From contig NZ_CP132339.1 of assembly GCF_030944405.1 (NCBI RefSeq), positions 6,510,001-6,574,000 of the forward strand: 64,000 nt of DNA, written 5' to 3'. The DNA comes from Janthinobacterium sp. J1-1 (GTDB lineage: Bacteria > Pseudomonadota > Gammaproteobacteria > Burkholderiales > Burkholderiaceae_D). A program made the translations under genes and the position numbers. The notes below the pieces were generated by a model. The model was given only the letters and a program-made list of their open reading frames with translations, ran no database searches and was not told the origin of the DNA. Of this stretch, positions 18,201-26,020 are shown one piece after another (the stretch's first letter is position 1; the number at the start of each line of letters is the position of its first letter).

Positions 18201-19457
18201 CTGGGCGCGCTGCGCCACGCTCAAGGGCAATTTTTCGGCCAGCGCGGCCAGGGTCTGCAAATCCAGGGCCTTGGCCGTGATCTGCGTCTGTGCCGGCTGG
18301 CGTTTGGTGGCGGCCACATAGCGTTCGGACAAGGTGGTCGGTGGCAGGCTCAGGCCGTCGCGCGTTTCCAGCGCAAAATTGGCCAGTTCCACCTGGTGGC
18401 CGTTGGCGCCAAACGTCGGCTTGCCGTCCGGCGCCGAGGCCGACAAGGTCTCCTTGGCCGATACACGCCCGCTGACGCTCAACAGGTCGAACGCGGGAAT
18501 GTCCTTGCCCAGCCGGGCTTGCACATCGGTCAGGCTGGCATCGGCCGTGAAGCCGGCCAGGCGCGCATGGTCGAGATTGAACCAGGCGCGCAAGGCGCCC
18601 TTGCCCTGGCTCAGTTCGAACGGGTAGTCGAGATAGGCGCGCCAGGCGGCCAGGTCGGCATTCTTCAGGTCGGCGTACAGTTCGCCCTTCCACATCGACA
18701 CATCGGAAATGCGCGTGCTGAAGGCGGGATGGGTGAAGTGGGCGCGCACATCGACGGGCGCGGCCAGGCTGACCGGCGGCGTGGCCTGCAATCCCAGGCG
18801 GTGGCTGCGCCAGCGGTTGCGCAGCAGCAGGTTGACCTGCCCGAGCGCCAGTTCGGGCGTGCCGCGCAGCTCGTCCGTCCAGCGCACGCGGCCGTCGCGG
18901 ATGATCACGTCATGCTGCGACAGCAGCCAGTCGGCGCCCTTGCCATCGCCTTGCGCCTTGTTATCCACCAGCACACCGGCCACATACAGGGCGCCATCCT
19001 TGCTGCGCCGCACATCCAGGTCCGGGCGCGTGATTTCCAGCCGTTCGAAACGCACCGAACCGAGCACGCTCCACCACGACACGGTGGCCGAAATACTGGG
19101 CACGCTCAAGGCCGGCCGGCCCGCCTGGTCGCGCAGGGTGACGTCGCCGAGGAACAGATTGGGCCGCAAGCCATGCCAGGAGGCATATACGCGGGCGATG
19201 CTGACGGGATTGCCCAGCGCGCGGCTGGCGGCCTGTTCGATATCACCTTTGTAATAATCGATATTCGGCAGGATGGCGTAGCGCAGGAACAGGAACAGGA
19301 TGGCAAACGCGAAATACGCCAGCACCACCGCCTTGACGGCAAAACCGAGCGCATGGTGGGTGGCCAGGTTGGCCATGCGCCAGGCGGCACGCAGCCGCCG
19401 CCAGCGCAGGGCCAGCGGCATATGTTCTGTCGGGCTTGCTTCTGGCGATTTTTGCAT
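15276..19457 (-). CDS. yhdP: YhdP-family AsmA-like envelope protein (TIGR02099)
   Basis: A protein of about 1,390 residues in the YhdP/AsmA-like group. In E. coli, YhdP is one of the inner-membrane-anchored bridge proteins that help carry phospholipids to the outer membrane. One transmembrane helix lies near the N-terminus (ALGFAVKAVVLAYFAFAILF); the rest is a long beta-rich periplasmic part, ending with the conserved LVYALAVNPVIGIGSFLAQLFLRAPVMKALTYH region split here by function rather than position. The start is uncertain. The ATG at 19457 is chosen; a TTG at 19487 and an ATG at 19421 are alternatives, and none has a strong ribosome binding site. First gene of the operon with the nitrilase and tldD genes, divergent from glnE. 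Confidence 0.88.
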   Translation of the reverse strand: MQKSPEASPTEHMPLALRWRRLRAAWRMANLATHHALGFAVKAVVLAYFAFAILFLFLRYAILPNIDYYKGDIEQAASRALGNPVSIARVYASWHGLRPNLFLGDVTLRDQAGRPALSVPSISATVSWWSVLGSVRFERLEITRPDLDVRRSKDGALYVAGVLVDNKAQGDGKGADWLLSQHDVIIRDGRVRWTDELRGTPELALGQVNLLLRNRWRSHRLGLQATPPVSLAAPVDVRAHFTHPAFSTRISDVSMWKGELYADLKNADLAAWRAYLDYPFELSQGKGALRAWFNLDHARLAGFTADASLTDVQARLGKDIPAFDLLSVSGRVSAKETLSASAPDGKPTFGANGHQVELANFALETRDGLSLPPTTLSERYVAATKRQPAQTQITAKALDLQTLAALAEKLPLSVAQRAQLAALAPRGRLQDFSAEWQGDVASASSYRLRGRLLGLGLNAQPARLAMEKTASSPAQAAAPAIPGFENLSGSIDASEQGGQIEIDAQDLLLQFPSYLPEPVLPFEQFQMKARWAFEADNMLQVDLAQLAFNQQGLRANLRGTHRMPLDGKNLGQVDLTGTLDNFEINTIGRYLPLQTPEHLRHWLTGALEGGVARDVTLRLRGELEHFPFKADTPAQRKQGEFRVAGKIDNGTLNYAPGEFAESGPLAGKAPLWPQAEKIKGSFVFERARMEIRGDTATTGGVALANVKAVIPDLTVFDTLLDIEGNAAGPMQEFLKYVSASPVLAWIDHFTDETTATGNAKLALKLHLPIERMLEAKVQGGLQLAGNDVVLFNDLPPVLGAQGKIEFNEKGVNLNGLNGNLLGGPLAISGGTQPDNSIQVKIGGAMTIDGLRKTYPAPVLQRLAKHLNGGARYSGLITARDHQLVVSVDSSLAGLGLDFPAPLKKPAADSMPVKFTLSANAANAAGLRTDEIRIALGTGLAARYQRQKQGKEPWRLVHGGIGVNTPAPEPDTGMMLNVNLKTFDVDSWIAAGSAIAGSGAAPADAAADDDAPDIAQYVVPDMMAARAGELMLGERKLENVVVGATHQKDVWQANIDAKQVSGYVTWLETPSGLGKMTARLSSLIIPESAANDVKSLLEGKSSAQSIPSLDIVAERFELFNKQIGRLELQAYNTMAASGREWRVGKLLLANADGALSGNGKWVVKDGQSTTSLRFGLDIVDAGKLLDRFGFADTVRRGKGKLSGDIAWNGLPYSLDIPTLSGQIEMNVESGQFLKQDPGAAKLLGVLSLQALPRLLKLDFHDVFSEGLAFDGITANASIKRGVVTTDNLKMHGVAATVLMDGTADIANETTNLHVVVIPEFNLGTGPLVYALAVNPVIGIGSFLAQLFLRAPVMKALTYHMQIAGPWKSPVVTKLDSGKLEPTITLPASVPAAAQ

Positions 19458-19727
19458 CAATAAGCTAATAAACTGGCCTGGCGTCAAATAATGGCAAAAT
19501 CGCCTGGTTTCCTGGGGCTTGCCATGCTGCTGGCGTCAGCCTTGCACTTGCATCCGGACTGAGCCTCCCTTACCATCGTCCGTGAGAGCACGCACACTGC
19601 CAGGCAGTGCCGGGCAAACTGTGCAGCGGCCCAATTTTACCGCATCCCCTGCCGTGCGCAGGCAAGCCCGGCGACAAAGTACGCACTTTAGCCACGATAA
19701 CCGATCAACACCATAGAAATCGCCACC

Positions 19728-22484
19728 ATGAGCCACCCGTCCCTGACTTCCGCCTCGCGCTTTTACCAGCGCTGGCTCAATGCCGCCCCGGAACGCGCCG
19801 CGCAAGCCGCGCAGCTGGTCGGCATGCCGCTCGACGGTCTCGATTTTGCCGCTGAACTGGCCCGCCTGGCCAACGCCGCCACGCCGCCGCTGCCGCTGGA
19901 ACGCGCCATGCGCCAGCTGCGCAACCTGCTGGTATGCGGCCTGATCGCGCGCGACCTGGACGGCCAGGCCGACCTGCACGAGGTGGTCACCGCCATGACG
20001 GGCTTTGCCGACTTCGCCATCGGCCGCCACTGCGACGCCATCATGGCCGAGATGGTGGCCGCGCACGGCATGCCGGTGGGCGAGGAGTCGGGCCAGCCGC
20101 AGGAACTGATGGTGCTGGCGATGGGCAAGCAGGGCGGCGGCGAACTCAATGTGTCGTCCGACATCGACCTGATCTTTGTCTACCCGGAGGATGGCGATAC
20201 GCAAGCGACCCAGCCGGGCCAGCGCAGCCTGTCGAACCACGAGTTTTTCATTCGCATGGGCAAAAAGCTGATCGCCGCCCTGGCCGAAATCACGCAGGAC
20301 GGCTTTACCTTCCGCGTCGACATGGCGCTGCGGCCGAACGGCAACTCGGGGCCGCTGGCCGCCAGCCTGGGAATGGTGGAACAGTATCTGATCGTGCAGG
20401 GCCGCGAATGGGAGCGCTATGCCTGGGTCAAGGCGCGCGCCGTCACCGGCAGGCCGGAGGACATCGCCGCGCTGGACGCCATCGTGCGCCCCTTCGTGTT
20501 CCGCCGCTACCTGGACTTCGGCGTGATCGACGCGATCCGCAACATGCATGGGCAGATCCGCGCCGAGGTCAACCGCCAGGAGCGGCTGCACCCTGACCGC
20601 AGCAACAACGTCAAGCTGGGCCGCGGCGGCATCCGCGAAATCGAATTCCTGGCGCAGGTATTCCAATTGATACGCGGCGGGCGCGACGCCGAGCTGCGCG
20701 AACGCTCCACGCGCGCCACCTTGCGCACGGTGGCAGAGAAAGGGTATCTGGAGCCGGCCATCGTGGAAAAACTGCTGGCCTCGTATTCCTTTTTGCGCAA
20801 CCTGGAACACCGGCTGCAATACCTCGACGATGCGCAGACCCACACCCTGCCCGCCAGCGAGGCCGACCGCCTGGTGGTGGCGCAGATGATGGGTCTGCCC
20901 GATACGGCCACCCTGCTGGCCCAGCTTGAAGCGCACCGCGTGTTCGTCGCCGGCCAGTTCGATGAAATGTTCAGCGACAAGACCAGCGGCGCGCCGCCGG
21001 CCGACACCGGCATCGACCCGCAGGCCTCGAACGACTGCGCCGCCTCGGACCAGCAGGAAGCCATCGAAGCGCGCTTCGCCGCGCTGGGCTTTCACGAGCC
21101 GGCCGCCTGCGCGCGCCGGCTGCTGGCCACCTGGCAGGCGCCGCGGCTGCAGTCGCTGCCCGAAGCGAGCCGCACGCGCCTGGTCGCGCTGGTCAATGCC
21201 GCCCTGCCGTTGATCACCGACTGCTCCATGTCCAACGGCAACGCCAGCCAGCTGGCCACCCTGGGCCGGCTGCTCGATTTCCTGGAAGCGATCGCGCGCC
21301 GCTCGGCCTATCTGTCGCTGCTGACCGAATACCCGCATACCCTGGAACGCGTGGTGCGCATGGTGTGCGCCAGCGGCTGGGCCGCCACCTTCCTCACGCA
21401 ACATCCTATCCTGCTCGACGAACTGCTCGATGAACGCATCCGCCACAGCGTGCCCGACCCCGCCGCGCTGGCGCTCGACCTGCAGCGCCAGCTCGACGAC
21501 GCGCCCGGCGACACCGAGCGGCAGATGGATATTTTGCGCGAAACCCATCACGCGCAGCTGTTCCAGTGCCTGGCGCAGGACCTGGCGGGCGACCTGAGCG
21601 TGGAAAAGCTGGCCGATTATCTGTCGCAGCTGGCCGACATCATCGTCGCCGCCACCGTGCAGGCCGTCTGGCAGACCCTGCCCACGCGCCACCGCGAAGT
21701 GCCGAAATTCGCCGTCATCGCGTATGGCAAGCTGGGCGGCAAGGAACTGGGCTATGTATCCGACCTCGACGTCATTTTCCTGTTCGATGACGACGACCAG
21801 GAAGCGCCCGGCCTGTACGCCAAGCTGGCGCAGCGCTTTATTACCTGGATGACCTCGCATACCTCGGCCGGCATCCTGTTCGATATCGATATCGCGCTGC
21901 GCCCGGACGGCGCGTCGGGCATGCTGGTGTCCAGCGTGCAGGCCTTCGAGCGCTACCAGGGCAGCGCGGCCTGGGTATGGGAACACCAGGCGCTGACGCG
22001 GGCGCGCTTTTGCGCCGGCGACGTCACCATCGGCAAGCATTTCGAGCGCATCCGCGACAGCATCCTGCGCAAGGAGCGTCCCGAAAACGGCCCGCTCAAG
22101 GGCGAGGTGGTGGCGATGCGCAAGCGCATGATCGACGCCCATCCGCCGCGCCCCGGCAGTTTTGACCTGAAGCAGGACCCGGGCGGCATGATCGATATCG
22201 AGTTCATGGTGCAATACCTGGTGCTGCAGCACGCGGCGCGCTATCCGCAGCTGACAGCCAACGCGGGCAATATCGCCCTGCTGCGTTTATGCGGCGAACT
22301 GGGTCTGATCGACGCCACCCTGGCCGCCGGCGTGGCCGACGCCTACCGCGCGCTGCGCAAGCTGCAGCACCAGCTGCGCCTGCAGGGGCAGGACCTGGCA
22401 CGCGTGGCGCCCGAGCGGGTACAAGTGCATGCCGACCATGTGATGCGTTTATGGCACACCATCTTTGCCAGCGTGATTGCATAA
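19728..22484 (+). CDS. glnE: Glutamine synthetase adenylyltransferase / adenylyl-removing enzyme
   Basis: A 918-residue bifunctional GlnE (E. coli 946). It adds AMP to, and removes it phosphorolytically from, a tyrosine of glutamine synthetase under PII control. Both nucleotidyltransferase domains are intact. The N-terminal removing domain has GKQGGGELNVSSDIDLIFVY at residues 133-152, and the C-terminal adding domain has YGKLGGKELGYVSDLDVIFL near residue 666. The C-terminal PII-response region carries DLKQDPGGMIDIEFMVQYL. The target enzyme GlnA is encoded at 45912-47327. The gene is divergent from yhdP across 270 bases. The ribosome binding site is weak. Confidence 0.96.
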   Translation: MSHPSLTSASRFYQRWLNAAPERAAQAAQLVGMPLDGLDFAAELARLANAATPPLPLERAMRQLRNLLVCGLIARDLDGQADLHEVVTAMTGFADFAIGRHCDAIMAEMVAAHGMPVGEESGQPQELMVLAMGKQGGGELNVSSDIDLIFVYPEDGDTQATQPGQRSLSNHEFFIRMGKKLIAALAEITQDGFTFRVDMALRPNGNSGPLAASLGMVEQYLIVQGREWERYAWVKARAVTGRPEDIAALDAIVRPFVFRRYLDFGVIDAIRNMHGQIRAEVNRQERLHPDRSNNVKLGRGGIREIEFLAQVFQLIRGGRDAELRERSTRATLRTVAEKGYLEPAIVEKLLASYSFLRNLEHRLQYLDDAQTHTLPASEADRLVVAQMMGLPDTATLLAQLEAHRVFVAGQFDEMFSDKTSGAPPADTGIDPQASNDCAASDQQEAIEARFAALGFHEPAACARRLLATWQAPRLQSLPEASRTRLVALVNAALPLITDCSMSNGNASQLATLGRLLDFLEAIARRSAYLSLLTEYPHTLERVVRMVCASGWAATFLTQHPILLDELLDERIRHSVPDPAALALDLQRQLDDAPGDTERQMDILRETHHAQLFQCLAQDLAGDLSVEKLADYLSQLADIIVAATVQAVWQTLPTRHREVPKFAVIAYGKLGGKELGYVSDLDVIFLFDDDDQEAPGLYAKLAQRFITWMTSHTSAGILFDIDIALRPDGASGMLVSSVQAFERYQGSAAWVWEHQALTRARFCAGDVTIGKHFERIRDSILRKERPENGPLKGEVVAMRKRMIDAHPPRPGSFDLKQDPGGMIDIEFMVQYLVLQHAARYPQLTANAGNIALLRLCGELGLIDATLAAGVADAYRALRKLQHQLRLQGQDLARVAPERVQVHADHVMRLWHTIFASVIA

Positions 22485-22579
22485 CCAATATAGCGGCGTA
22501 TGATACGAACAGGCAACTCCACCTCCCAGTAGTGCCGCACAGGCCGCGCCGGGGTTGCCCATCATCCCAGGAGACAGCA

Positions 22580-23053
22580 ATGATTACCACTGTAAAAGCG
22601 GGCGTGCACGCCCTTCTCGCCGGCTTCATGGTGTGCGCCAGCGCGGCGGCATGGGCGGCGCCCAAGGGCACGGCCGATGAAGCCATCGCCATGACCAAGC
22701 GCGCCGTGGCCATGATCAAGGCCGACGGCAAGGACAAGGCCTTTGCGGCGATTTCCGACCCGGCCAACACCAGCTTCCATGACCGCGACCTGTATATCTA
22801 TGTGTATGACATGAATGGCGTGACCCTGGCACACGGCAACAATCCCAAGATGGTCGGCAAGAACCTGATCGATATGAAAGACAATGAAGGCAAGGCCGTG
22901 ATCCGCGCGCTGATCGCCACCGCCGGCAGCAAGGAAGGACGCGGCTGGGTCGACTTCAAGTGGCCCAACCCCACCACCAAGGTGGTCGAGCAGAAGTCGG
23001 GCTATATCGAACGGGTCGACAACATGATCGTCGGTTCCGGCATCTACAAGTAA
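22580..23053 (+). CDS. Secreted single Cache-domain protein
   Basis: A 157-residue protein with a signal peptide ending AAAWA, followed by one small Cache-type sensing domain. Visible features are the N-terminal helix with repeated AMTKRAVAMIKADGKDKAFAAI, then DRDLYIYVYDMNGVTLAHGNNPKMVGKNLIDMKD and GRGWVDFKWPNP...VVEQKSGYIERVDNMIVGSGIYK, typical of stand-alone sCache_2 proteins. Such domains usually bind small ligands such as carboxylates or amines; here there is no attached signalling domain. The start has AGGAG eight bases upstream. Its partner and ligand are unknown. Confidence 0.82.
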   Translation: MITTVKAGVHALLAGFMVCASAAAWAAPKGTADEAIAMTKRAVAMIKADGKDKAFAAISDPANTSFHDRDLYIYVYDMNGVTLAHGNNPKMVGKNLIDMKDNEGKAVIRALIATAGSKEGRGWVDFKWPNPTTKVVEQKSGYIERVDNMIVGSGIYK

Positions 23054-23084
23054 CCAGCGGCATAGCGGCGGCGCGCGTTCCCGG

Positions 23085-23849
23085 ATGGCCCTCGATTACC
23101 TGACACGGCTGAGCGGTGCAACGCGCGATGCGCAAGCGAACTTGCAACTGGGCTGCGTGCTGGCGCTGGTGGCCGGCGCCGTCAATGCGGGCGGCTTTCT
23201 CGCCATCGGCGGCTATACCTCGCACATGACGGGCATTATCTCGGGCATGGCAGACGACCTGGCGCTGGGTAATGTGACGGTGGCGCTGGCTGCGTTCGGC
23301 GCCTGGCTGGCGTTTGTCAGCGGCGCGGCCGTGACCGCCATCATGGTGAACTGGGGCCGCCGGCGCCAGCTGCACAGCCAGTTTGCGCTCAGCTTGCTGC
23401 TCGAAGCGCTGCTGCTACTGGTCTTCGGCCTGACGGGCAACTACCTGGCGGCCATGCCGAACGTGCTGGGCCCCGTCACCATCTTGCTGCTGTGTTTTGT
23501 GATGGGGCTGCAAAACGCCATCATCACCAAGATCTCGGGCGCCGCCATCCGCACCACGCATGTGACGGGCCTGTCGACCGATATCGGCATTGAAATGGGA
23601 AAGATGCTGTATTACAACCGTCGTCAGTTGCCCGGCGACATGGTGCGCGTCAACCGTGCCAAACTGATCACGCATGGCGCCCTGATCGCCTGCTTTTTTG
23701 GCGGTGGCGTGAGCGGCGCGCTGGCCTTCAAGCATATCGGTTTTCCCGCCGCCACCATCATCCTGGCCGGCGTGCTGGCCACCCTGGCCGGCATGCCCGT
23801 CTGGCATGACCTGCGCATGCTGTGGCGGCAATACCGGCGGCGCGGCTGA
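23085..23849 (+). CDS. DUF1275 (YoaK-family) membrane protein
   Basis: A 254-residue inner-membrane protein of the DUF1275/YoaK family, with five or six hydrophobic segments. Family landmarks are GAVNAGGFLAIGGYTSHMTGIISGMADDLALG near the N-terminus, LLLCFVMGLQNAIITKISGAAIRTTHVTGLSTDIGIE split across two segments, and a final hydrophobic helix. The biochemical role of the family is not established. It lies 31 bases after the Cache gene on the same strand. The start codon lacks a clear ribosome binding site. Confidence 0.88.
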   Translation: MALDYLTRLSGATRDAQANLQLGCVLALVAGAVNAGGFLAIGGYTSHMTGIISGMADDLALGNVTVALAAFGAWLAFVSGAAVTAIMVNWGRRRQLHSQFALSLLLEALLLLVFGLTGNYLAAMPNVLGPVTILLLCFVMGLQNAIITKISGAAIRTTHVTGLSTDIGIEMGKMLYYNRRQLPGDMVRVNRAKLITHGALIACFFGGGVSGALAFKHIGFPAATIILAGVLATLAGMPVWHDLRMLWRQYRRRG

Positions 23850-23898
23850 CGCCGGGAAACGAATCCGGCGCCAGCCGCGTACCTGCTTACCTGCCTGC

Positions 23899-25905
23899 CT
23901 ACTTCTGCGCTGTCGCCGTCGCGGCTGCCGGGCCGATATAGCGGTTGATGAAGCGGTACACGGTTTCGCCCCACAGGATATTGTTGCTTTCCTTGGACCA
24001 GCCATGCCCCTCGCCGGTCATCACCATCCATTCGACGGTATTGCCCTGCTTGCGCAACACGTCGCGCATTTTTTCACCGTGGATCAGCGGCACGCGGCGG
24101 TCTTCGCTGCCGTAGGCCATCAGCACCGGCGCCTTGATCTTGTCGGCATGGTCGATCGCCGACACCTGCCTGAAATAGGCTTCATCGGTTTTCGGATCGC
24201 CGTGCATCTTGGTGCCGATATTGTCCATCACCGGACCCGACACGTCGGACCAGTTGACGGTAAATAGCATCTTGACGTCCGTCACGCCGACCCAGTTGAT
24301 GCCGCACTTGTACAGGTCGGGATTCTTGATCAGGCCATACATGGTGGCATAGCCGCCATAGCTGGCGCCGATGATGCACACGCGGTTGCGGTCGACCACG
24401 CCCTGCTTGACCAAGTCCTCGATGCCGTCGGTGATATCGTCCTGCATCGCCAGGCCCCATTGCTTCCAGCCGGCCGTATGGTGTTTCCAGCCGAAGCCGG
24501 TCGACATGCGGAACTGCGGCTGCAATACCGCAAAGCCGCGCGAAGCCAGCATCTGGGTGATCGGATCGAAGGTGTAGGCGTCGCGCGCATGCGGTCCGCC
24601 GTGGATATACGCCACCAGCGGCAGCGCTTTCGGCGTGCGTCCTTCCGGCAGGGTCAGGTAGGCGGGAATTGTCAGGCCGTCGCGTGCCTTGTAGTGGATC
24701 ACGCTCTGCTCGGACAGCTTCTTGCCGTCGAGTTCGGGCTTGACGCTGTACAAGGGTTCCAGCGTCTTTTTCACCGTATCGAAGTAATACAGCTTGCCGA
24801 CGTTATTGACGCCCGTGGTCGTGACCACGGCACGGTTGCCGCGCCACTGGAAGTTGACACGTTCATTCGGCAAGCTGGCGTCGAGCGAGGCCTGCAGGCG
24901 CGCATAGTCCTCGTCGAAATAATACATTTCCGGCTTCATGCCGTTGACGGCCACGCCCACCACTTTCTTGCGCGCCTCGTCGAAAATCAGGCCATCGCTG
25001 ATATCGGCTTCGGCATGTTCGGCGATCAGCTCACCGACCGTATTGTTGGCGCTGTTCCAGATATGCACGCCAGCCTTGTCGCGGCCGTTGAAGCGGCCGG
25101 CGACAAACAATGTCTTGTTGTCGAAATCGAAGCCCAGCGGATTCATTTCCTTGCCTTCATCGAGATAGGCCTGGTAGATGGTTTTCCATGGCGCTTTTTC
25201 ATCGTCGCGCAGATACACTTTTTGAATGATGCGCTTGCTGCCCGACTCCACCGTCATCGACGAGGCGACGCGGATCACATTGTCATGGTCCAGCACCCAG
25301 CCGCTGACGGCGCCGGGATTGTTAAACGTCAGCAAGGCCATGCGGCCATTGGTGGTGTCGAGGCGGAACACATCGCTGGCGCCCAGGTCCGCATCGCGGC
25401 CGCGTTCGTTATTCACCACGATCAGGTCATTGCTGTCGCCGCCCACCCGTTGCAGCACCGACACCGGCTTGTACGGCATGTTCGTGCTCATCGCCTCCTT
25501 GACGCTGATCACCAGCTTGCGAAATGCGCTGCCGTCGCTATTGACGGCAAACAGGCCACCACCGGTCTGTTTTTCCATCACTTCTTCGCTGCCCTTGGTG
25601 ATGCTGAACACCAGGCGGCGGTTGTTGACCCACATCGGGTTGGTCACGTTCCAGTCGGGATCGGAGGCCACCACGGTCGAGGCGCGCGTGTCGAGATTGA
25701 TGACGGCCAGCACGAAGCGGCCATTGCGCGGCGTCAGCACGGCCATGCTCTGGCCGTCGGGTGACAAGATCGGGCGACCGCTGAATTCCGCTTTCTTGAA
25801 GAAGTCGGCAATCGGAATGGATTCGTCGGCGCGGGCGCTGGCGCCCCACAGGCCGGTACTGAGCAAGATGGTGCTGAGCACGAGAGGAATAATGCGTCGA
25901 TTCAA
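23899..25905 (-). CDS. Secreted S9-family prolyl oligopeptidase-type peptidase
   Basis: A 668-residue serine peptidase of the S9 alpha/beta-hydrolase group (acylaminoacyl-peptidase-like), with an N-terminal signal peptide (LVLSTILLSTGLWGASARA), a beta-propeller-like middle and a C-terminal hydrolase domain. The catalytic residues are S515 in GASYGG, D602 in YGSEDRRVP and H634 in GEGHGW. I prefer a TTG start at 25905 because AAGGAG lies six bases upstream and the signal peptide starts there; an ATG at 25929 has no ribosome binding site. It follows the receptor gene at 26021-28798 on the same strand after a terminator-like hairpin. Together they suggest import and cleavage of peptides. Confidence 0.9.
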   Translation of the reverse strand: MNRRIIPLVLSTILLSTGLWGASARADESIPIADFFKKAEFSGRPILSPDGQSMAVLTPRNGRFVLAVINLDTRASTVVASDPDWNVTNPMWVNNRRLVFSITKGSEEVMEKQTGGGLFAVNSDGSAFRKLVISVKEAMSTNMPYKPVSVLQRVGGDSNDLIVVNNERGRDADLGASDVFRLDTTNGRMALLTFNNPGAVSGWVLDHDNVIRVASSMTVESGSKRIIQKVYLRDDEKAPWKTIYQAYLDEGKEMNPLGFDFDNKTLFVAGRFNGRDKAGVHIWNSANNTVGELIAEHAEADISDGLIFDEARKKVVGVAVNGMKPEMYYFDEDYARLQASLDASLPNERVNFQWRGNRAVVTTTGVNNVGKLYYFDTVKKTLEPLYSVKPELDGKKLSEQSVIHYKARDGLTIPAYLTLPEGRTPKALPLVAYIHGGPHARDAYTFDPITQMLASRGFAVLQPQFRMSTGFGWKHHTAGWKQWGLAMQDDITDGIEDLVKQGVVDRNRVCIIGASYGGYATMYGLIKNPDLYKCGINWVGVTDVKMLFTVNWSDVSGPVMDNIGTKMHGDPKTDEAYFRQVSAIDHADKIKAPVLMAYGSEDRRVPLIHGEKMRDVLRKQGNTVEWMVMTGEGHGWSKESNNILWGETVYRFINRYIGPAAATATAQK

Positions 25906-25970
25906 GACAGTCTCCTTCGGTATAAACATCAATGGCCGCGGCGCTCGGGCAAGCACCGCGGCCAGCTGGA

Positions 25971-26008
25971 AAAAAGGCGCCGTTACCTTGACGGTCACGG
26001 CGCCTTTT
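25971..26008 (-). terminator. Hairpin between receptor and S9 peptidase genes
   Basis: AAAAAGGCGCCGT pairs with ACGGCGCCTTTT around a 13-base loop, with T runs in both directions. It lies 13 bases after the receptor stop codon. Read-through may supply some peptidase mRNA. Confidence 0.75.
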
Positions 26009-26020
26009 CGTCATGCACGA

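Noticed and set aside
16149..19463. Open frame of 1,104 codons on + opposite yhdP
   Set aside because: It is a shadow of the high-GC minus-strand gene. Its translation is rich in Arg, Gln, His and Ala without any family motif. The yhdP frame has clear family resemblance.
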